64,000 bases of DNA from an uncultured Saprospiraceae bacterium. GTDB lineage: Bacteria > Bacteroidota > Bacteroidia > Chitinophagales > Saprospiraceae. Every line of letters starts with the position of its first letter. Positions within the stretch are counted from its first letter, which is position 1. Below are positions 28,893 through 37,100 of the stretch, in pieces. Where the stretch lies: contig CALLWB010000052.1 of NCBI GenBank assembly GCA_938016265.1, positions 39,007-103,006 of the forward strand, given 5' to 3'. The position numbers and the translations under genes were made by a program. The notes under the pieces are model-generated. The model had not been told where the DNA came from, made no database searches, and was given only the letters and a program-made list of their open reading frames with translations.

Positions 28893-28928
28893 AAAAGCCA
28901 TTCTGAACTTTCAGGATGGCTTTTTTTT
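28893..28928 (+). terminator. Terminator after groEL, probably bidirectional
   Basis: AAAAGCCATTCTGAA (28893-28907) pairs with TTCAGGATGGCTTTT (28910-28924) with one mismatch, then a T-run. Mirror A/T runs on both sides suggest it also stops the minus-strand transcript of the YqgE gene. Confidence 0.9.
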
Positions 28929-28972
28929 ATTGTAGAGTGTAGTTGCTAGCAATTTGAAAGTATAGCGACTAC

Positions 28973-29530
28973 TTAATTAGGTGACCCAGAATCGGGTTGA
29001 TGTGCAATAATCGAAAAATTATCATTTTTCTCAGACAAAACATTCGTCCAGAGATCTCCTTTACCATCAAAAATAGAATAGGTCTTGGAATCAGAGACAA
29101 TCCAGGATCCAGATTTCATTTCTGTAGTCAGTTGACCAGCAGACCAACCTGAATACCCTACAAAGAAACGGATATTTTTAGGCTCAACGAGTTGAGAATC
29201 GATTAAAACCTTTAATCGGTCGAAGTTTCCTCCCCAGAAGACACCATTGCCAACTTCCTGGCTTCCTTCCAATATATCGCCTACATTATGCAAAAAATGA
29301 ATGGTATCCGTAGCCACAGGCCCACCGTAAAACACTTCGGACTCGAACTCTGGAAAATCCTCTAGGAGTTCGTTGATTTTCATCTTGACCGATTTGTTTA
29401 GGATAAAACCGAAAGTGCCTTCAATATGATGATCACACAATAAAACTACAGATCGCTTGAAATACGGATCAAGCATAAATGGTTGTGCCACTAATAAACT
29501 TCCTGAATGTAATTCTTCTTTCTCCAACAC
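28973..29530 (-). CDS. YqgE/AlgH family protein
   Basis: A 185-residue protein of the UPF0301 (YqgE/AlgH) family. The opening GSLLVAQPFMLDPYFKRSVVLLCDHHIEGTFGFILNK is the family signature, and FYGGPVATDTIHFLH and FVGYSGWSAGQLTTEMKSGSW follow in the expected order. The best start is GTG 29530, since no ATG precedes the conserved region. The family's molecular function is not known. It lies 122 bases after fabD on the same strand. Confidence 0.9.
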   Translation of the reverse strand: MLEKEELHSGSLLVAQPFMLDPYFKRSVVLLCDHHIEGTFGFILNKSVKMKINELLEDFPEFESEVFYGGPVATDTIHFLHNVGDILEGSQEVGNGVFWGGNFDRLKVLIDSQLVEPKNIRFFVGYSGWSAGQLTTEMKSGSWIVSDSKTYSIFDGKGDLWTNVLSEKNDNFSIIAHQPDSGSPN

Positions 29531-29652
29531 TAATTCTTATTGATAAAAAATTGATCTGTTCAAAATTGTATTTGAACGTCATTATTCTTCAACCAATATA
29601 CAGGTTTTAGAAAAAAAATGTAGTGTTTTTAACTTTTCTTGGAAAAAAGTTT

Positions 29653-30546
29653 TCAGATTTTAATTCCCGATAAAGTGTCGGAGGGTGTTTTTCGGTTTAC
29701 CCGTTTTATCATTCCACGCAATACTTTTCCGGTCCCCCCCACCTCAATAAAGCTAGTAGCGCCGTCTGCAAGCATATTCTGGATAGTTTGCGTCCATTTT
29801 ACAGGGGCGGTAAGTTGAGCAATCAAGTTTTCGCGAATAGTGTTGGTGTCTGTTGTTGGTAACGCATTCACATTTTGATAGATTGGGCAGATGGCCTCCT
29901 GAAACGACGCTTTTTCGATAGCCGCCTTCAGTTCTTCCTTAGCAGACGCCATCAAAGGAGAGTGAAACGCCCCTCCTACCGGAAGCACGATCGCCTTCAT
30001 TGCTCCAGCGGCTGTCATCTGTTTTACGGCCTCCTCAATACCTTTCATAGAACCGGATATAACAAGCTGCCCCGGGCAATTATAATTTGCAGGCACCACC
30101 ACTTCATCTATACCTTCGCAGATTTCTTCTACTTTTTCGTCTGCCAGTCCTAGTACTGCAGCCATCGTACTTTCCTGATCTTCGCAAGCTTTCTGCATGG
30201 CAAATGCTCGTTGTTTGACAAGGAGCAACCCTTCTTCAAAATTCAACACTCCATTCGCAACAAGCGCGCTAAACTCTCCTAGAGAATGTCCCGCAACAGC
30301 TTCTGGATGAAAGTCCTCCTTTCGCATTGCAGCGGTTATCGTCGAATGCAGAAAAATAGCAGGTTGCGTCACCTTCGTCTGCTTTAAATCTTCAAGGCTA
30401 CCATTGAACATGATATCTGTGATCTTAAAACCTAATAATTCATTGGCTTGATGAAAAAGATCTTTTGCTAAATCAGAATGGTCGTACAAGTCCTTGCCCA
30501 TTCCTTCAAATTGAGCACCTTGCCCTGGAAATACGTAAGCTTTCAT
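29653..30546 (-). CDS. fabD: Malonyl-CoA:ACP transacylase
   Basis: A 297-residue cytoplasmic enzyme that loads malonyl groups onto acyl carrier protein for fatty acid synthesis. It shows the N-terminal FPGQGAQFEGMGKDLY, TQPAIFLHS, the nucleophile Ser88 in GHSLGEFSALV, the QRAFAMQKA segment with the carboxylate-binding Arg, and the catalytic His in GGAFHSPLM (about 200). The ending IEVGGTGKVLRGMIKR is typical. One run of seven G residues (plus-strand C-run near 29734-29740) encodes the GGT part. Confidence 0.95.
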   Translation of the reverse strand: MKAYVFPGQGAQFEGMGKDLYDHSDLAKDLFHQANELLGFKITDIMFNGSLEDLKQTKVTQPAIFLHSTITAAMRKEDFHPEAVAGHSLGEFSALVANGVLNFEEGLLLVKQRAFAMQKACEDQESTMAAVLGLADEKVEEICEGIDEVVVPANYNCPGQLVISGSMKGIEEAVKQMTAAGAMKAIVLPVGGAFHSPLMASAKEELKAAIEKASFQEAICPIYQNVNALPTTDTNTIRENLIAQLTAPVKWTQTIQNMLADGATSFIEVGGTGKVLRGMIKRVNRKTPSDTLSGIKI

Positions 30547-30578
30547 AGTTGGTTTTAGATTAGTTTTGGTATTAACTG

Positions 30579-31175
30579 CTAGTGCAATCTCCTGCCTATC
30601 AGATTGAGGAATTCATTTCTCGTTTGCACTTTTTCAAATGCGCCTGTAAATGCAGAAGTTGTCGTTACTGAATTCTGTTTTTGTACCCCGCGCATCATCA
30701 TACACATGTGTCGTGCTTCCATCACAATAGCTACACCTAAGGGATCTAAAGTATCCTGAATACAGTTGAGGACCTCATGAGTCAATCGCTCCTGCACTTG
30801 CAATCTTCTCGCAAAAGCATCAACAACTCGTGGTATCTTACTTAGACCAACAATATGTCCATTAGGAATGTAGGCAATGTGCGCCTTTCCAAAGAAGGGA
30901 AGAATATGATGTTCACAAAGAGAATACACCTCAATATCCTTTACGATGACCATTTCGCTGTATTCCTCCTTAAACATAGCACTCTTTAAAATTTGCGCAG
31001 GTTCCAATTCATATCCGTGCGTTAAAAACTGCATCGCCTTTGCAGCACGTTCTGGAGTTTTTAACAGTCCTTCTCGATTCACATCTTCTCCCAATCCTCC
31101 TAGGATATCTTGGTATCGTTCTTTCAAGTCTGCAGTCAATTTGACGTCGTATTCTTCTGTTTTTTTGTAATGCAT
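30579..31175 (-). CDS. folE: GTP cyclohydrolase I
   Basis: A 198-residue enzyme that converts GTP to 7,8-dihydroneopterin triphosphate, the entry step to folate, tetrahydropterin and queuosine-type compounds. The zinc ligands are Cys87 and His90 ([10 protein letters not shown]) and Cys158 ([11 protein letters not shown]). The conserved [29 protein letters not shown] and [10 protein letters not shown] are present. It lies 89 bases downstream of the pterin synthase gene on the same strand, which points to a shared pterin pathway. Confidence 0.96.
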   Translation of the reverse strand: MHYKKTEEYDVKLTADLKERYQDILGGLGEDVNREGLLKTPERAAKAMQFLTHGYELEPAQILKSAMFKEEYSEMVIVKDIEVYSLCEHHILPFFGKAHIAYIPNGHIVGLSKIPRVVDAFARRLQVQERLTHEVLNCIQDTLDPLGVAIVMEARHMCMMMRGVQKQNSVTTTSAFTGAFEKVQTRNEFLNLIGRRLH

Positions 31176-31264
31176 TTCTCTTTTCTTTTTTGCTTCGAAG
31201 TAAAATTGATCATTGTTGGTAAATAGCCTCTACCATTTTTTGAACAACCTCAAAAAATTAAAAT

Positions 31265-31678
31265 TTATTCTCCGTAATACTCTGCTGCAATTTTATCAGT
31301 TTCTTCCAAACGAACACAATGCAAATCGCAATCTTTAAGAAAACGTTGTAGATGATGCCATATTTGAATCACTAAATTCTCGGTCGTCGTCTGTAGACGC
31401 TCGTCCAGAAAATTCGGATCTAAATTCAAATTCGTATGATCAAGGACATCGACTACCTGTTCTCGCATGATCCGCCCTAAATCTTTCGCATTGATGATCA
31501 TTCCCGTTTCGGGATTCGGTGTACCTTTTACTGTTACAAAGAGCTTGAAGTTGTGACCATGGAAGTTTTTATTCGAACAATTGCCAAATACACTTCTGTT
31601 TTTCTCTTCGCTCCAATCATACACCCACAATCGGTGAGCTGCATTAAATTGTTCTTTTCTTGTTAGATAAACTATCAT
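31265..31678 (-). CDS. 6-pyruvoyl-tetrahydropterin / 6-carboxytetrahydropterin synthase family protein
   Basis: A 137-residue member of the PTPS/QueD family, which acts on dihydroneopterin triphosphate, the FolE product. Zinc ligands are His15 (FNAAHRL), His40 and His42 (FHGHNF). The catalytic cysteine Cys34 is spaced C-x5-HGH (NCSNKNFHGH). As I recall the family literature, C-x5-HGH with Asn residues is the tetrahydrobiopterin-type (PTPS-II) spacing, while queuosine QueD has C-x3-HGH. Thus a tetrahydropterin-forming enzyme is possible. Later marks are NPETGMIINAKDLGRIM and DHTNLN. It sits next to folE and no que gene is present here. Confidence 0.85.
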   Translation of the reverse strand: MIVYLTRKEQFNAAHRLWVYDWSEEKNRSVFGNCSNKNFHGHNFKLFVTVKGTPNPETGMIINAKDLGRIMREQVVDVLDHTNLNLDPNFLDERLQTTTENLVIQIWHHLQRFLKDCDLHCVRLEETDKIAAEYYGE

Positions 31679-31835
31679 TTTATCAATATTGGTATTTTGT
31701 TGTTTCTGTTATTGTCAAAATGGTTATGGAAATTATCCTTAAAAATCTTCCAATTACTACAATTTCAGAATAGTTGCGCAAAAATACGATATTTTTGCAG
31801 AGACTTTCCTTACAAACACTTAGAAAATTAATGTT

Positions 31836-31866
31836 TTTGACATTATTTATACTTTGAATACCTTTG
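31836..31866 (+). promoter_or_regulatory. Consensus Bacteroidota promoter of mqnB
   Basis: TTTG (31836-31839), exactly 19 bases, then TACCTTTG (31859-31866) gives a full match to TTTG-N19-TAnnTTTG. The ATG at 31870 begins three bases after the -7 box, so the message should be leaderless. This argues against an in-frame TTG at 31864, which lies inside the box. Confidence 0.75.
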
Positions 31867-31869
31867 ACT

Positions 31870-32565
31870 ATGAAAATTTTGATAGTTGCTGCTACTAAAT
31901 TAGAAATCGAACCTTCCATCCAATTTCTTAAATCGCATTTTTCCGCAGCCGGAGATAACGAATATATTAACAAGGAAATAAGCATAAATGTTTTAATAAC
32001 GGGTGTCGGAATGGTCGCTACAGCTTTTCAATTAGGGAAGTATTTGGCCAATCGGCAGTTTGATTTGGTAGTGAATGCTGGCATTGCCGGTGCTTTTCAG
32101 CCTTCTCTAGCTATAGGAGAGGTCGTTCAAATCAACTGTGAAACCTTTTATGAGCTGGGAGCAGAAGATAAAGACGGCTCTTTTCTTTCCATATTTGACT
32201 TATCGTTGATAGGCAAGGATGATTTTCCATTCATCAATAAAAAGTTGATTAACCTTACGGAGAATGCACACCTGCCAAAGGTAACCGGATTGACGGTACA
32301 AAAAGTACATGGATCGATCGAATCGATATCAAAAATTTTAGTGACAAGCAATCCTGACGTAGAAAGCATGGAAGGTGCGGCGGTTTTTTACAGTTGCCTG
32401 TTAAGCGATGTCCGTTTTCTACAAATTAGAGCTATTTCTAACTATGTAGAACCGCGCAATCGGAAAAACTGGGATATTCCAAAGGCCATTCTTCACCTCA
32501 ATAATTTTTTGATAACTAGCTTCAAAGAAGGATTTAATATAATAGAAGATGGCACTGGCAGTTAG
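31870..32565 (+). CDS. mqnB: Futalosine hydrolase
   Basis: A 231-residue nucleoside hydrolase/phosphorylase-fold enzyme that removes hypoxanthine from futalosine in the alternative menaquinone pathway. Features: MKILIVAATKLEIEPS, the glycine-rich VLITGVGMVATAFQLG, VVNAGIAGAFQPSLAIGEVVQI and VESMEGAAVFYSCLL with the base-binding acidic residues, then QIRAISNYVEPRNRKNWDI, which is characteristic for MqnB rather than MTA/SAH nucleosidase. The start is ATG 31870, directly behind a consensus promoter. The next gene overlaps its end by 17 bases. Confidence 0.92.
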   Translation: MKILIVAATKLEIEPSIQFLKSHFSAAGDNEYINKEISINVLITGVGMVATAFQLGKYLANRQFDLVVNAGIAGAFQPSLAIGEVVQINCETFYELGAEDKDGSFLSIFDLSLIGKDDFPFINKKLINLTENAHLPKVTGLTVQKVHGSIESISKILVTSNPDVESMEGAAVFYSCLLSDVRFLQIRAISNYVEPRNRKNWDIPKAILHLNNFLITSFKEGFNIIEDGTGS

Positions 32566-33796
32566 TTTTACCGTACTTTGGTGGGTTTGTATTGGAGGAC
32601 TGGTACTCTTTTGGCGAAAAATCACAACCAACCTCAGCGAACAACGCTACATTGAACTGATTTCCATATTTGGATTAGGATTCCGCCCTACAAAAATCAG
32701 TGAAAAAATAGCACCATTTTTTTGCTTGTTGGCCTGGGGATTTTTTGTAGAAATAATACTCAAACTAGTATTTTTCCTTCAAAAATTAGCCATTGGCAAT
32801 TACGAGGGAGTTCTATTTTTCTATGATAAAAGTGGCCTTTTAATGACTAGCGTTGTTATGATTATTCCTTTTTGGATATTGCTTGTCCTTGCAGCAAGTA
32901 GATACACAAAACCTCTACCTGCAGAAAAATGGAAAAAACACCCCATGCTTTGGGAAATGAAACAACGCGAACACCGACTCAAATATCTATTTTTTGCCAT
33001 TTCAATACTCATCCAATTCTCTTTATACAGAAACATTTATAATTACATCATAGTCGATGACGAAAAATTAGTGCTCTTTTCCGCATTCAACCAACAAGAA
33101 ACAACCCAATTAGAGGAGGCCATCGCCATCTTCCAGTATCAACAGAAAACCAAAGAAATAGATGGTGTAGATACCAATGTCTACGAACCAAGCGCATTGC
33201 TAGTCATTAATGAAGAGAATATTGAATTATGGAACAAACTCCATTCCGACCGCAGTAAACAAGTGAACCAACTAATCGAATTTGCAAAAAAATTAGAAAA
33301 AAAGAACGGAGAACTGCTAGTAGAGCTCCCTACTCTATTCGAAAAAGGCAGTTTAAGAAAACACAATTCTGAAGCCACCTTCAATGAATACAACAGATTA
33401 TTCAACGAAGTAGATTTAATTTCCAATGGCATTTCTGGCCAAATTGAAATGGGAGAATCCGCGACGTTCGACAGTTTGTCCATCAAGGTAGAAGATGTGT
33501 CGTTTTCCAAATCCAAACCAAACTCCTCGCTAATTTGCAACATTAGTCTCGCCATTACCAACCTTCAATCTGACACAACTAACATCTCAGATCTTTTGCA
33601 ATTTAAATTAGTAAATCCGAGAGGCCATTCAACAGCTCCCGGGTTACATAACTCCAATTCAATTCCTGGCAAAATACCTAATAACGAAACGGTTAAAGGC
33701 GATTTAAGTTTCACTACAAATACTAGAGACAGCCTTGTTTTGGAGTTCAAACCCAATCTTTTTGGAACCCGACTCCTACACTTTAAAATATATTAG
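32549..33796 (+). CDS. Membrane protein of unknown function with DUF4352-like C-terminal domain
   Basis: A 415-residue protein I cannot name. Hydrophobic segments lie at about 3-21, 55-80, 95-116 and 143-162, with the polar part after residue 165. The middle (about 175-300) is helical and charged. The last 95 residues (SLSIKVEDVSFSKSKPNSSLICNISLAITNLQSD, then IPNNETVKGDLSFTTN and LVLEFKPNLFG) have the beta-sandwich pattern of DUF4352/Tp0149-type extracellular domains, probably facing the periplasm. The start overlaps the mqnB end by 17 bases in another frame, so the two are translationally coupled, though no link with menaquinone synthesis is known to me. No terminator is visible after it. 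Confidence 0.7.
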   Translation: MALAVSFTVLWWVCIGGLVLFWRKITTNLSEQRYIELISIFGLGFRPTKISEKIAPFFCLLAWGFFVEIILKLVFFLQKLAIGNYEGVLFFYDKSGLLMTSVVMIIPFWILLVLAASRYTKPLPAEKWKKHPMLWEMKQREHRLKYLFFAISILIQFSLYRNIYNYIIVDDEKLVLFSAFNQQETTQLEEAIAIFQYQQKTKEIDGVDTNVYEPSALLVINEENIELWNKLHSDRSKQVNQLIEFAKKLEKKNGELLVELPTLFEKGSLRKHNSEATFNEYNRLFNEVDLISNGISGQIEMGESATFDSLSIKVEDVSFSKSKPNSSLICNISLAITNLQSDTTNISDLLQFKLVNPRGHSTAPGLHNSNSIPGKIPNNETVKGDLSFTTNTRDSLVLEFKPNLFGTRLLHFKIY

Positions 33797-33845
33797 TCAT
33801 CCTGATATACTCAATCTAAATATTTTTGTTTTTTAAAGCTCATTG

Positions 33846-33861
33846 TTTACTTATAAGTAAA
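33846..33861. promoter_or_regulatory. Perfect 16-bp palindrome, possible operator
   Basis: TTTACTTATAAGTAAA is fully self-complementary and lies just upstream of the motif shared by both adhesin leaders. Its position suggests a dimeric regulator's site, but no regulator is known. Confidence 0.4.
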
Positions 33862-33906
33862 AGTTGACATTAGTTAAATGTTGCATCTATTTTTTATATT
33901 TTTAGG

Positions 33907-33944
33907 GGTAATTGTAATCTTTTCGCAAAAAGAAAATAATTACC
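33907..33944 (+). other. 38-base hairpin in the adhesin leader
   Basis: The outer stem pairs 33907-33915 with 33936-33944 (GGTAATTGT with its partner, one G-U pair), then comes a 2x2 internal loop and an inner 6-bp stem (TCTTTT with AAAAGA), closed by a CGCA tetraloop at 33924-33927. There is no T-tract behind it, so it is not a typical terminator. Confidence 0.5.
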
Positions 33945-34104
33945 ACACTTTAAATAATAATTAATATATTTTCATTTAACTTGTAACTTGGTCGTAACTA
34001 CTGAACATCCAAATTTCATGTACATCAGTTAGTTCGAATTGCAAATTCTAGAAACACCAAAAATCTATAAAACACCCTATTTGCCCATACCAATCCAGAA
34101 ACCT

Positions 34105-37100
34105 ATGAATCCAAAGTCAACACCATCCAGTTTAGCTGGAATATTGATCTATTTAATATTCCTGTTTGTTTTACCCAATACAAATTTAAAAGCAAATTCA
34201 TCTTTCCCAAAAAATGATTCCGCGGAATCAGACAATGAAAAAGCAACCAACTCAGGCGACAGCTTTTTTATGTTATCCGTGACCGCTGTCGAAGACAAGC
34301 CCGTTTCCTGTATAGGCGAGAGCTCTGGAATCGCAACGGCAACTGGCTCAGCAGGTACTCCTCCATACACTTATGTTTGGGACAATGGAGAAACAACCGC
34401 CTCCGCTTCCAATCTTTCCGGAGGAACTCACACCGTTACAGTAACAGACGCCGTCAATGCCACAGCAACGACATCCGTCTTGGTAGATGAACTCCTAGAA
34501 CTCAATGGAAATACCACACAACTCCAATCCGTCAGCTGTGCAGGTGGAAGTGACGGAATTGCCATATCACTAATTACAGGTGGTACACTGCCCTACTTTT
34601 TTGCCTGGAGCAATGGAGCCACAGTTAGCAATCCAACAGGTTTATCCGCAGGTGTATATACCTTATTTGTTACCGATAGCGAAGGTTGTACTTCCTCACA
34701 AAGCGCCCTTATCAAAGAACCACCACCAATAGTATTGACAGCAAATGCAATAAGCAACGCAAACTGCAACGGTAGCTCAGACGGTATAGGTACTATAAAT
34801 GCAAGTGGTGGCAACCCGCCCTACTCTTACAATTGGGATACAGGAACAACCACCAATCTAGCTACAAACCTCAATGCTGGCCCACACACCGTTACCGTTA
34901 CAGATGCTAACGGCTGTTTCGATACCGCTTCAATCACAATTACTGAACCTACGATTTTAACGCTATCCACTGCTACGATTAGGGACGTTTCTTGTAATGG
35001 AGCAATTGATGGAAGCGCTTCTGCAACTGCAGGTGGAGGATCTCCTGCATACAGTTATGCATGGGACAATGGAGAAACAAATTCGATGGCTACATTATTA
35101 AATGCAGGCATACATATCGTAACCGTTACGGACCAAAATATGTGCACGCAAACTGCGGCTGCCAACATAGCGGATGCACCGGCGCTTTCCCTCACTGCTG
35201 CTCAGGATACTCCTGTTAATTGCTTTGGAGATGCTACTGGTGTCGCAACCTTAACTCCTAGTGGTGGGAGTCCTGCTTACACCTTCCTTTGGGATAATGG
35301 AGCAACATCACAAACTACGTCCAATCTTGATGGCGGCCTCCACGACGCTACAGTAGTAGATGCGGGTGGCTGTTCTGCAACAGTCAGTGTTTTTATAGAA
35401 GAACTATTAGAACTAAACGGTAATGTTGCCCAAGCCTCTCCAGTAAGTTGTGCAGGCGGAAGCGATGGTGTTGCAATTTCATTGATAACAGGAGGTACTT
35501 TGCCTTACTCTTTTGCTTGGAGTTCTGGAGCAACAGTTGCAAATCCTAATAACCTTGCAGCAGGAGTCTACACTTTATTCGTTACAGATTTGGTAGGCTG
35601 TACATCCACTCAAAGTGTCACGATCACCGAACCTTCAGCAATTAGTCTTACTGCAATGCTTATTAATAACGTTTCTTGTAATGATGGAAATGATGGTAGT
35701 GCTTCTGTTTCCGCAACAGGAGGCACGCCGAATATCCCACCTCCAGGCTACAACTACCTATGGGACAATGGAGAAATCACAGCTATTGCAGTTGCCTTAA
35801 ATGCTGGGATGCATACCGTTTCCGTAACAGACGACAATGGCTGTTTGGAAACTGCTACAGTCACGGTTACAGAACCGCCATTGCTAGGCGCTGCTATAAA
35901 TCTTGTAAATAATGTTTCTTGTGGAAGTACAAACGACGGAAGTGCAACAGCACTAGGTACTGGAGGAACACCAACCTATACTTACGAATGGGACAATGGA
36001 GAAACCGATGCTACTGCAACTGCGCTGACAGCCGGCAATCATTTTGCAACAATAACAGATGCAAACGGCTGCACAACAACCGCTTCGATTACAATAATGG
36101 GATCACCAGTTTTCAGTGCCTCTGCTACAGCTGACGCTCCTGTCGATTGCTTTGGTGATGCTACAGGAGTTGCGACCGCAATGGGCAGTGGAGGAACCAT
36201 GATTTATACCTATCTCTGGGACAATGGAGCAACCACACAAACCACCTCCAATCTAACCGGCGGATTTCATTCCGTCACCGTTTCTGACACTGGTGGTTGC
36301 GAAGCAACAGCTATAGTAGAAGTCTTAGAATTATTAGAACTCAACGGCAGCGTTGCTCAAGCCTCCCCAGTAAGTTGTGCAGGAGGAAGCGACGGGCTTG
36401 CTATTTCAAATATTACCGGTGGAACTTTACCTTATTCTTTTACCTGGAGTTCAGGAGCAACTGTTCAAAACCCCAATAACCTTGCAGCAGGAGTTTATAC
36501 TTTATCCGTAACTGACCTTAGAGGATGTACTTCGTCCCAAAGTGTTACCATTACTGAACCTCCAGCAATTAGCTTGACTACAATGGTACTCAGTACTGTT
36601 TCTTGTAATGGTGATAGTGATGGAAGTGCTTCTGTTTCTGCAACAGGCGGTACTCCCAATACTCCGCTTCCTGGTTACAGCTACCTTTGGGACAATGGAG
36701 AAATTACAGCTACAGCCATCGCATTAAATGCAGGCACACATTCTGTTTCTGTGACTGATGCCAATGGATGTTTGGAAGTCGCCACTATAACGATCTCCGA
36801 ACCAACCTTATTAGGTGCAACTATAGATCTTGAAAATAATGTTTCTTGTGGAAGTACAAATGATGGAAGTGCCACCGCACTTGCGACTGGAGGAACAATT
36901 GCTTATTCCTACGAATGGGATAACGGAGAAATTTCTGCAACAGCAACTGGCCTGACAGCAGGTACTCATACCATTACAGTAACAGATGCAAACAATTGTA
37001 CAACAACCGCTTCTATTGTAATAATGGGTGCTCCAATATTTAGCGCGTCTGCTACAGCAGATGCACCAGTCGACTGCTTTGGGGATGCGACAGGGGTAGC

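Larger units (their letters stand above)
33797..34104 (+). promoter_or_regulatory. 308-base leader region of the first giant adhesin
   Basis: No gene is visible. The region holds a 16-bp perfect palindrome (33846-33861), a motif shared with the leader of the second adhesin (TTAGTTAAATGTTGCATCT, 33870-33888; TTAGTTAATGTTGTATCT near 42719-42736), and a hairpin (33907-33944). TATATTTT (33895-33902) is a near match to the -7 box but lacks a well-spaced TTTG. Confidence 0.5.

Noticed and set aside
28974..28984. TAATTAGGTGA, matching the terminal repeat of the 20233-20313 hairpin, as a second copy
   Set aside because: Only 11 bases match, they lie in the coding end of the YqgE gene, and no inverted partner is present.
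29734..29740. Seven-base homopolymer in fabD as a phase-variation site
   Set aside because: It encodes the conserved VGGTGKV stretch of an essential enzyme; seven bases is short and slippage would be lethal, so there is no reason to infer switching.
31864..31872. TTG start for mqnB two codons upstream of the ATG
   Set aside because: The TTG falls inside the TACCTTTG promoter box, and the ATG at 31870 begins directly at the conserved MKILIVAAT.
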